The notes under the pieces were generated by a model that made no database searches, was not told where the DNA came from, and saw nothing but the letters and a program-made list of their open reading frames with translations. From JABMQB01 sp963678235 (GTDB lineage: Bacteria > Bacteroidota > Bacteroidia > Bacteroidales > Prolixibacteraceae): a stretch of 64,000 bases of DNA. The stretch spans positions 1,736,001 to 1,800,000 of the forward strand of contig OY782766.1 of the NCBI GenBank assembly GCA_963678235.1, in the 5' to 3' direction. The translations under genes were made by a program, and so were the position numbers. Position 1 is the stretch's first letter, and every line of letters starts with the position of its first letter. Below, in pieces: positions 54,580 through 61,296 of the stretch.

Positions 54580-54987
54580 ATGAAAAAACTGGCATTATTT
54601 TGCATTTTCGGAACAGCCTGCATTTGTATGTTCACTGCCATAGCACAAACTCCCGAAACTCCTGTTAAGAACAATAGAGAGCTTGCAAAATTATTCCCGT
54701 CAAATGTTGCAACAATCCTCGAAAATTCGTGCTTTCAATGCCATACCGGGGCATCACGAAATGCCGATGCCAAAAAGGAACTTAACTTTTCGGAATGGGA
54801 TAAATATTCGGTTATTAAAAAAGTTGGCAAACTGAAAGAAATTTGTGAAACAACTTCAAAAGAAGAAATGCCTCCACAAAAATTTTTAAACAAGTTTCCC
54901 CACAAAAAACTGAGCGATGAACAGGTCTCAGTTTTATGCAATTGGGTAAAAACCGAATCGCAAAACCTTGTAAAAGGATTACATTAG
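54580..54987 (+). CDS. Haem-binding-domain secreted protein, single CxxCH
   Basis: 135 residues with signal peptide (CIFGTACICMFTAIAQ). One c-type haem motif CFQCH near residue 51, then NFSEWDKYSVIKKVGKLKEICE and EMPPQKFLNKFPHKKLSDEQVSVLCNWVKTES, the pattern of the Haem_bd/DUF1588-like small cytochromes. Likely a periplasmic electron carrier or sensor. The next gene, 24 nt downstream, encodes a relative with the same layout. Confidence 0.85.
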   Translation: MKKLALFCIFGTACICMFTAIAQTPETPVKNNRELAKLFPSNVATILENSCFQCHTGASRNADAKKELNFSEWDKYSVIKKVGKLKEICETTSKEEMPPQKFLNKFPHKKLSDEQVSVLCNWVKTESQNLVKGLH

Positions 54988-55011
54988 TAAAGTTTCTAAA
55001 GAATTATTCTT

Positions 55012-55479
55012 ATGACAAAAAAAATTGGTAAAATAATAGTCGCTATTGTTGTTCTATCCATCATAATCTTACAGTTTATTCAGCCGATAAAAAACGTGCA
55101 GGAAATTTCAGAAAACCACATTTTTATGCAGGCAAGCATCAACGATTCTGTAAAAACTATTTTGACGAATGCTTGTATGGATTGCCATTCGAACAATACA
55201 AATTATGAATGGTACCATAAAATTTCGCCCGTTTCATGGTACGTTTATGAACACATTAAGGAAGGGAAAAAGGGTGTGAATTTTTCGGATTGGGGAAGGT
55301 ACACAAAAGTAGAAAAAATTGGTTTGCTGGATGAGATTATGGAGGAAGTTGAAGAAGGAAAAATGCCTTTAAAAAGCTATACTTTGATGCATAAAAATGC
55401 CAGGCTCAACGAGGACGAAAAAGAACTTCTTGAAAATTGGGCGAAAACCTATGCAGAAGAATTGTTGATGGAGAAATAG
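55012..55479 (+). CDS. Haem-binding-domain membrane-anchored protein, single CxxCH
   Basis: 155 residues, N-terminal membrane anchor (IIVAIVVLSIIILQFI). Haem motif CMDCH near residue 56, followed by SNNTNYEWYHKISPVSWYVYEHIKEGKKGVNFSDWGRY and KMPLKSYTLMHKNARLNEDEKELLENWAKT: the Haem_bd family signature. Shares NFS(E/D)W, KVxKIGxLxEI and the acidic-rich end with the preceding gene, so the two are paralogues and probably act as a pair. Confidence 0.88.
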   Translation: MTKKIGKIIVAIVVLSIIILQFIQPIKNVQEISENHIFMQASINDSVKTILTNACMDCHSNNTNYEWYHKISPVSWYVYEHIKEGKKGVNFSDWGRYTKVEKIGLLDEIMEEVEEGKMPLKSYTLMHKNARLNEDEKELLENWAKTYAEELLMEK

Positions 55480-55679
55480 ATCTAAATATTAAGAATAGAA
55501 TTACTAAAAGAACAATCTGGCTTGAAGACTGAAGACTAAAAGAATTCTCTTGGAATTTTCAAAATTATACTTCAAACTTTGGACTTTAAACTTCAAACTT
55601 GTATTTGAACAAAAATAACAACAAATATCCCAACGATTATCAGGAGTAGAATTTCATAAAAAGAAAATAATATAGAACA

Positions 55680-56093
55680 ATGAAAGTACTGGTTATGTAC
55701 GTAAACGAGTTTAGTTACACTCCAGCGCAAAAAAACCTGAAGGAAGCAGAAGATGTTAAAACCGGAGCCAGTTATAAGGATGCAATTGTGGCATTTATTC
55801 AGGTGGAAGAAAGCGATGAAGCCAACGATGTTAAAAGCCGCGAAAAGAAACTTGTGAACCACTTAAAATGGACGTCCAGAAAGAACAATTGTAAACGGGT
55901 TGTTTTGCATAGTTTTGCCCACCTTTCAGAATCAAAAGCATCCATTGAATTTACGAAAGCAGTATTCGACCAGGCAGAAATACGGCTAAAAAATGCGGAT
56001 TTTGAAACCGCCCAAACCCCTTTTGGTTATTTTCTGGATTTAAAAATTGACGCCCCCGGATTTTCGCTGGCCCGAATTTGGGCGACTTTGTAA
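55680..56093 (+). CDS. Stand-alone archaeal-type threonyl-tRNA-synthetase editing domain
   Basis: 137 residues resembling the N-terminal editing module of archaeal ThrRS (tRNA-Thr_ED, a D-aminoacyl-tRNA-deacylase-like fold). Recognisable stretches are MKVLVMYVNEFSYTPAQKNL at the start, CKRVVLHSFAHLSESKASIEF, and TAQTPFGYFLDLKIDAPGFSLARIW near the end. No catalytic or anticodon domains of a full ThrRS are attached, so it would act in trans. It may clear seryl-tRNA(Thr) or D-aminoacyl-tRNA. Assignment by pattern only. Confidence 0.8.
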   Translation: MKVLVMYVNEFSYTPAQKNLKEAEDVKTGASYKDAIVAFIQVEESDEANDVKSREKKLVNHLKWTSRKNNCKRVVLHSFAHLSESKASIEFTKAVFDQAEIRLKNADFETAQTPFGYFLDLKIDAPGFSLARIWATL

Positions 56094-56629
56094 CAGCCCT
56101 TCCTTACTTCCCCCAAGGGGAGGGATAAAAGGTGAACATTACTGGGCATTTAGCCAATAAGTCCTGAATTTGCAAATTAAATGGTGAAGAAATTATCCGT
56201 CCTGCTGTTGGTTTTAAGCAATAGGTACAATTAGATAAACCACTATTGCGCAGAAAGGACATAAATTTAAGATTGAATGAAATTCAAAAAATAATAAACA
56301 AGTCAGACATGAGTATTGAGTAAAGAGTAGAGAGAAAAAAAAGCAAAATAATTCTCAATACTCAAATCTCCGTACTCAAATCTAATTCATTTAAAAATAG
56401 AGATTTATAGAAATTAACGTAGCTGCAATAATCCCAAACTAAATCGCGTGCATGCTTTTAAAATATCAACTATAAAATAAAGTCATGCATAGAGCCATTC
56501 TATTCTTAAAAGTGAATGGCAAAGCAATAGTACATTAAAACAATCAAAAGATCTAGACATATTTGGATAAACACCCTCACAACCTCAAACTCATTCTTTT
56601 TTCTTATTTTTGTATTAAAATCTGGGCAA
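56094..56629. other. Long A/T-rich intergenic region
   Basis: About 535 bp with no coding. It contains a small hairpin near 56111-56126 (CTTCCCC..GGGGAGG), often seen in Bacteroidota spacers, and simple TACTCAAATCT-like direct repeats around 56356-56384. A promoter for the PAP2 gene is at the right end. Confidence 0.5.
56605..56612 (+). promoter_or_regulatory. -7 box (TATTTTTG) for the PAP2 phosphatase
   Basis: TATTTTTG fits TAnnTTTG and ends 17 nt before the ATG at 56630. Clear -33 element not seen. Confidence 0.5.
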
Positions 56630-57460
56630 ATGACAAAACCTCAATTTTTATGCTTGTTTTTCTTGCTTTTATTAACTACAACTACCTTTGCGGTAAGTAA
56701 AGACAAAGAGGAAAAACAAAAAGTTTATACCATTCGGTACGGAAAAGATATTGCATTATCGACCATACAATTTGGGGCATTTATTTACGGAAACCAACTA
56801 GGCAGGGACCGTTTGCCCAAACACCCTGAACAAATTCCAAACCTGACACCAAACGATGTTTGGTGGTTTGATCGTGGTGCTGCCAAACAAGATCCAACCC
56901 AGGCCGACAAATACCTAACCCTGTCCGATCAGTTTATGAATGGGGCGATGTACCTTCCCCTACTGATGTATATTGATCCAAAAGTTCGGGATATTTGGTT
57001 AGACTATGCCGTATTGTTCTACAAAGTGCATTCGATCAGTGCCCTGGGATATGTCGCCGCAGCTTTGCCCGTTCCAAGGATGCGGCCAAGCATGTACAAC
57101 CCGGCTATTGCCACGGAAAATAAATTGGGTGGTAACAATACCAATTCTTTTTTTAGCGGGCATGCTTCAGTGGTTGCCACCTCCTCATTTTTTATGGTTA
57201 AAGTATATTTCGACCTGCACCCCGATGCAAAAAACAAAGCTTTGTGGTATGGATTGGCAGCTATACCACCAATCGTAACCGGGTATTGCCGATATAAAGC
57301 CGGGAAACACTTCCCCACCGATATTTTAACCGGGCTGGCTTTTGGTACTATCAATGGGATATTAACACCTGAATTGCACAAAAAAGAAGGTAAACGTTTA
57401 AAGATATTCCCTGCAGCATCCTCCCAAGCGCTTGGATTCTATGCCCAAATTACCTTGTAA
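56630..57460 (+). CDS. Secreted PAP2-family phosphatase
   Basis: 276 residues, signal peptide (FLCLFFLLLLTTTTFA). PAP2 catalytic motifs in order: RMRPSMYN (KxxxxxxRP-like), NSFFSGHASVVATSSFF (SGH, near residue 180) and CRYKAGKHFPTDILTGLAFG (R-x5-H-x3-D, near 222). Lipid phosphatase or undecaprenyl-pyrophosphate-type activity in the periplasmic face is plausible; hydrophobic segments are fewer than in the classic six-helix enzyme, consistent with an acid-phosphatase-like periplasmic form. Confidence 0.85.
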   Translation: MTKPQFLCLFFLLLLTTTTFAVSKDKEEKQKVYTIRYGKDIALSTIQFGAFIYGNQLGRDRLPKHPEQIPNLTPNDVWWFDRGAAKQDPTQADKYLTLSDQFMNGAMYLPLLMYIDPKVRDIWLDYAVLFYKVHSISALGYVAAALPVPRMRPSMYNPAIATENKLGGNNTNSFFSGHASVVATSSFFMVKVYFDLHPDAKNKALWYGLAAIPPIVTGYCRYKAGKHFPTDILTGLAFGTINGILTPELHKKEGKRLKIFPAASSQALGFYAQITL

Positions 57461-57466
57461 ATTGAA

Positions 57467-57748
57467 CTATTTATAAACGCATTTGTACGCGCAGGTATCT
57501 TCTATTTTGAGCTTGAATTTCGAATTCTTCTCAACACGGTAGGTTTCAAAAGTTTTGTATGTTTTCCATTCGGTATCGCCGGGCAAAAGAACGTCCATTG
57601 ATCCTGAAATTACAGTCATAAACTCAATAGAAGAAGTTCCAAATTCATATTCCCCTGGAGCCATTACGCCAACAGTTGCCTGACCTTCTTCGTTTTCAAA
57701 AGCCATGCTCATTACATTGCCTTCAAAATATTCATTGGTTTTAAACAT
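57467..57748 (-). CDS. ppnP: Pyrimidine/purine nucleoside phosphorylase PpnP (DUF1255)
   Basis: 93-residue cupin enzyme that phosphorolyses nucleosides. FKTNEYFEGNVMSMAFENEEG, ATVGVMAPGEYEFGTSSIEFMTVISGSM and YRVEKNSKFKLKI are the PpnP signature. Full length. Convergent with the PAP2 gene (6-nt gap). Confidence 0.93.
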   Translation of the reverse strand: MFKTNEYFEGNVMSMAFENEEGQATVGVMAPGEYEFGTSSIEFMTVISGSMDVLLPGDTEWKTYKTFETYRVEKNSKFKLKIEDTCAYKCVYK

Positions 57749-57778
57749 TGTCTATTCTGGTTTTAATTTTATAAAAGC

Positions 57779-57786
57779 CAAATGTA
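57779..57786 (-). promoter_or_regulatory. -7 box (TACATTTG) for ppnP
   Basis: Minus-strand TACATTTG, an exact TAnnTTTG match, ends 30 nt before the ATG at 57748. The hairpin-repeat array begins only ~12 bp further out. Confidence 0.55.
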
Positions 57787-58181
57787 GGAATTAGATATCG
57801 ATGGAATTAAAAAGAACCGAATTTTACCGGAAACTTCTTGATAAATTAAAATCAAAAGCTGACCAATATAACTCCTTACTTCCCCTCGTTTACAACGAGG
57901 GGTTTGCTATTATGAGGTTGTAACTCCAATTGCTGGCGCAGATTTGTAATCTGTGCCCATTATAAATTCTCATAAAAAAAAGCCCAGCAGTTGCCAGGCT
58001 TCTATACTATTCCTTTTAAAAGCTTTTTTGTTTTTGCCAAAACAAAGCACGGATCACAGATCCGCGCTAGCGGAGTTGATGGAATTAAAAAGAGTTGTGT
58101 TTTACCGGAAACTTCTTGATAAATTAAAATCAAAAGCTGGGATCAGATACAAGTGCTGGCGCAGATTTGCAATCTGTGCCA

Positions 58182-58712
58182 CTATTCAATTAAAATAATA
58201 TCCAACAAACCTTTCTCTCCAGCATAATCATAAGCACTACTGTACACATAATCTTCAGCTTTAAATACCAGTCCTTCTTCAACCGGGTTCTGATGAATAT
58301 AATCGAGTTTTTGATTGATTACAGAATTGCTCCAGAGTTCAATTGGTCTATTATCTCCCCGCCAAAACCTATAACCTTCTGAAGTTTTAAATTGATCCAA
58401 CAACCATTCTTTTCTGCTTTCCTGCTGATTTTCTTTAATTGCACTAATAACAGCTTTGCTGGTAAACTTTTTAAAGTCCCTTAATATTTCCGATAACTTA
58501 TTTCCTTCTTCTGCCCTAATTATAAGATGGACATGATTGCTCATTATGCACCAAGCAAAAATCTCAAGTCCTTTATGGTTTTGGCAATATTTTAAATTCT
58601 CAACCAAAATATCTTTATATAGGTTTCTGGTAAAAACATCTACCCAACCTTGTACTGCGAAGGATACAAAATAAATTCCGTCCGGATTATGAAACTTATA
58701 TTTTATGCTCAT
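58182..58712 (-). CDS. REP-associated tyrosine transposase (RAYT, IS200-like Y1)
   Basis: 176-residue Y1 transposase. HUH motif is SNHVHLIIRAEEG (near residue 56); other RAYT traits are IYFVSFAVQGWVDVF at the start, IFAWCIM, and the end DYIHQNPVEEGLVFKAEDYVYSSAYDY containing the candidate catalytic Tyr. RAYTs are single-copy domesticated transposases that move or maintain REP hairpins. Here the gene is framed by A-type hairpins: one ends 2 nt past its stop (58154-58180) and one begins about 58 nt before its start (58771). This is a strong link between enzyme and repeats. Confidence 0.93.
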   Translation of the reverse strand: MSIKYKFHNPDGIYFVSFAVQGWVDVFTRNLYKDILVENLKYCQNHKGLEIFAWCIMSNHVHLIIRAEEGNKLSEILRDFKKFTSKAVISAIKENQQESRKEWLLDQFKTSEGYRFWRGDNRPIELWSNSVINQKLDYIHQNPVEEGLVFKAEDYVYSSAYDYAGEKGLLDIILIE

Positions 58713-58840
58713 TGGTTAACTTCAGAAATTGAAAACTAAAGTTAGACAATATTCTTTAGTAATAGCAAGCGCTGGCGCAGATTTATAATCTGTGCCTATA
58801 TCTATTGATTTTATTCAAAATAGAAGCCCGGCAGTTGCCA

Positions 58841-59438
58841 GGCTTCTATACTATTTCTTTTTAAAACTTTTTTGTTCTTGCAAACAAAGCACTCCCCAAT
58901 ATTTCTATTATACCAGAATATTTTTTGTTTTGCAAACAAAAGCACGGATCATAGATCCGCGCTAGCGGAGTTCTATACTATTCCTTTTAAAAAGTTTTTT
59001 GTTTTTATCAAAACAAAGCACGGATCATAGATCCGCGCTAGCGGAGGTAAATTGTATTCATTTACTCATAATTGCTGGCGCAGATTTGTAATCTGTGCCC
59101 ATTGTAAATTCGCATAAAAATAAAGCCCAGCATTTGCCAGGCTTCTATACTATTTCTTTTTAAAACTTTTTTGTTCTTGCAAACAAAGCACTCCCCAATA
59201 TTTCTATTATACCAGAATATTTTTTGTTTTGCAAACAAAAGCACGGATCATAGATCCGCGCTAGCGGAGTTCTATACTATTCCTTTTAAAAAGTTTTTTG
59301 TTTTTATCAAAACAAAGCACGGATCATAGATCCGCGCTAGCGGAGGTAAATTGTATTCATTTACTCATAATTGCTGGCGCAGATTTGTAATCTGTGCCCA
59401 TTGTAAATTCGCATAAAAATAAAGCCCAGCATTTGCCA
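58841..59438. repeat. 299-bp direct tandem duplication inside the array
   Basis: 58841-59139 and 59140-59438 are almost identical at constant offset 299, each holding two B hairpins, one A and one C hairpin plus a stretch CACTCCCCAATATTTC found nowhere else. High identity points to a recent duplication. Confidence 0.85.
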
Positions 59439-59481
59439 GGCTTCTATACTATTCCTTTTAAAAACTTTTTTGTTTTTATCA

Positions 59482-59692
59482 AAACAAAGCACGGATCATA
59501 GATCCGCGCTAGCGGAGGGTTGATGGAATTAATAAGATTTGAATTTTGCCGGAAACTTTTGAATTAATTAAAATCAAAAGCTGACCAATTTAAATTCTTA
59601 ATTGCTGGCGCAGATTTGTAATCTGTGCCGCTTTCTATTTATTCCTAAAAATAAAGCCCGGCAGTTGCCAGGCTTCTATACTATTACTTTTT
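59482..59692. repeat. ~210-bp duplicated block, copy 1 (copy 2 at 60074-60284)
   Basis: Same B-E-A-C block at constant offset 592; the only differences noticed lie within the A hairpin (GTAATCTGTGCC versus GCAATCTGTTCC). Confidence 0.8.
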
Positions 59693-60073
59693 ATTTTTTT
59701 TTGTTTTTACCAAAACTAAAGCACGGATCACAGATCCGCGCTAGCGGGGCCTATTTATGCTACAACAAAAACGCATTAAAAATGCTTGAACCAACAACCC
59801 CTCGTTGTAAACGAGGGGCAGGTGGTGCCACTTTCTATTTATTCTTAAAAAAAAAAGCCCAGCAGTTGCCAGGCTTCTATACTATTTCTTTTTAATTTTT
59901 TTTTGTTTTTACCAAAACAAAAGCACGGATCATAGATCCGCGCTAGCGGAGAAGTAAGATCAAGCGCTGGCGCAGATTTGCAATCTGTGCCCATTATAAA
60001 TTCTCATAAAAAAAAGCCCAGCAGTTGCCAGGCTTCTAAACTATTCCTTTAAAAAACTTTTTTGTTTTTGCCA

Positions 60074-60284
60074 AAACAAAGCACGGATCATAGATCCGCG
60101 CTAGCGGAGGGTTGATGGAATTAATAAGATTTGAATTTTGCCGGAAACTTTTGAATTAATTAAAATCAAAAGCTGACCAATTTAAATTCTTAATTGCTGG
60201 CGCAGATTTGCAATCTGTTCCGCTTTCTATTTATTCCTAAAAATAAAGCCCGGCAGTTGCCAGGCTTCTATACTATTACTTTTA
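60074..60284. repeat. ~210-bp duplicated block, copy 2 (copy 1 at 59482-59692)
   Basis: Second copy of the B-E-A-C block. Here the A hairpin has a G-to-T change in the right arm (CTGTTCC), which weakens the stem. Confidence 0.8.
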
Positions 60285-60508
60285 AAAACTTTTTTGTTTT
60301 TATCAAAACAAAGCACGGATCATAGATCCGCGCTAGCGGGGTTCTATACTATTTCTTTTTAATTTTTTTTTGTTTTACAAACAAAGCACAGATCATAGAT
60401 CCGTGCTAGCGGGGGGCTTCTATACTATTACTTTAAAAACTTTTTTGTTTTTGCCAAAACAAAGCACGGATCACAGATCCGCGCTAGCGGAGGGCAATGA
60501 AAACAAAA

Positions 60509-60571
60509 AACACCTGTTTGCACTAATGGATGCTTTCCTTAGGGACTACAAAGCTAAACAGGCTTATGGGG
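60509..60571. other. Short unassigned segment between array and terminator
   Basis: Holds an in-frame string reading MDAFLRDYKAKQAYGA before TAA at 60574, which looks like the 3' scrap of a lost gene or chance coding. No start context or homologue recognised. Confidence 0.3.
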
Positions 60572-60604
60572 CATAAAAAAGCCCCACTTAAAAAGTGAGG
60601 CTTA
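60572..60604 (-). terminator. Intrinsic terminator after the TonB_C lipoprotein gene
   Basis: Arms AGCCCCACTT and AAGTGAGGCT (10 bp, one mismatch/wobble) with a 3-nt loop; on the minus strand six T follow. Ends the RHS-lipoprotein transcript 38 nt past its last stop and shields the repeat array from read-through. Confidence 0.85.
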
Positions 60605-60642
60605 ATCAATATCTCAAGATTAGTCTATTTTAAAAGGTTTTA

Positions 60643-61296
60643 CTACTTGTTTACATTGAATTTAATCTCAGCTAAGTATGATACTTTTACTTTCTCCCCA
60701 TTATGTTCAGCTGGAAGCCATTGAGGCATATCTTTAACCATTTCAATAGCCACTGTATCAAGAAAAGCATTTAGATTACGGCTGACTTTTGCTGATTCAA
60801 TATTCCCTTCCTCATTTATAGTAAAATTAACACCAACTACTCCTTTTTCTTGGATGCCTATATCTTTGATTTGGAAAGAAAAATATTGCTCTAGAGCCAT
60901 TTCCCCTGACAACCCATTATAATTAAAAACAGGTTTCTTATCAACAATTGAATAAGCTTTAATGCCATTCCCCTTCTTTACTTTGGAAACATATTTAGCC
61001 ACTTTTTTAGGCTTCTCTATTTTTCCAATTATTTCACTCTGATAAGGGTCTGCTTTATTCAACTTGACATAAACACTATCTCCTTCAAAATATCTATTTT
61101 CATTTTTTGAGATAGTTTTTATTCCCTGATATTTAATGCCATCATGCACATAATCATACCAAACTTTTAACTTATAATGCCTCCTCATAAAGTGAACTGG
61201 ACTATCCTTATGGACATACCCATGAACTACAACTGTTTCAGTTTCTTGGGAACAGCTAGTAAATAGACAGATTATAATAATAACTAATATTTTCAT
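60643..61296 (-). CDS. Lipoprotein with C-terminal TonB-like (TonB_C) domain
   Basis: 217 residues; lipobox in ICLFTSCSQ (Cys near residue 15). Residues 20-95 look like a small beta domain (VVVHGYVHKDSPVHFMRRHYKLKVWYDY, GDSVYVKLNKADPYQSEIIGKI). Residues 125-215 match TonB_C: GVVGVNFTINEEGNIESAKVSRNLNAFLDTVAIEMV and MPQWLPAEHNGEKVKVSYLAEIKFNV. There is no N-terminal TonB membrane helix or Pro-rich linker, so it is not an energy transducer of the standard type. Its ATG overlaps the RHS stop in ATGA, so translation is coupled; its position is that of an immunity gene, but that role is inference. Confidence 0.8.
   Translation of the reverse strand: MKILVIIIICLFTSCSQETETVVVHGYVHKDSPVHFMRRHYKLKVWYDYVHDGIKYQGIKTISKNENRYFEGDSVYVKLNKADPYQSEIIGKIEKPKKVAKYVSKVKKGNGIKAYSIVDKKPVFNYNGLSGEMALEQYFSFQIKDIGIQEKGVVGVNFTINEEGNIESAKVSRNLNAFLDTVAIEMVKDMPQWLPAEHNGEKVKVSYLAEIKFNVNK

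Larger units (their letters stand above)
57798..60508. repeat. Hairpin-repeat array (E-A-C-B units) around a RAYT gene
   Basis: Non-coding array in a fixed order and orientation. A: GCTGGCGCAGATT-TGT-AATCTGTGCC at 57932, 58154, 58771, 59073, 59372, 59603, 59965, 60194 (27 nt each). B: AGCACGGATC-ATA-GATCCGCGCT plus AGCGG at 58046, 58941, 59017, 59240, 59316, 59488, 59720, 59922, 60080, 60312, 60386, 60462. C: AGCCCAGCAGTTGCCAGGCT-like at 57981, 58825, 59124, 59423, 59655, 59856, 60014, 60247. E: a ~70-nt non-palindromic block starting GATGGAATTAA at 57799, 58078, 59522, 60114. A and B are inverted relatives. Two CCCCTCGTT-AACGAGGGG hairpins (57882, 59798, opposite orientation) are also present. 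Confidence 0.85.

Noticed and set aside
57798..60508. CRISPR array
   Set aside because: Repeats are hairpins of several kinds at irregular spacing, the intervening DNA is itself repeated rather than unique, and no cas genes are nearby.
60509..60571. Toxin-antitoxin or small-peptide gene next to the array
   Set aside because: Only the short string MDAFLRDYKAKQAYGA is visible with no ribosome-binding site or recognised family; too little to call a gene.
59602..60576. Open frames of 68-97 codons across the repeat array (including 57953-58198, 59602-59895 and 60370-60576)
   Set aside because: They translate the hairpins and spacers directly, share repeated peptide strings and lack start context; treated as read-through of non-coding repeats.
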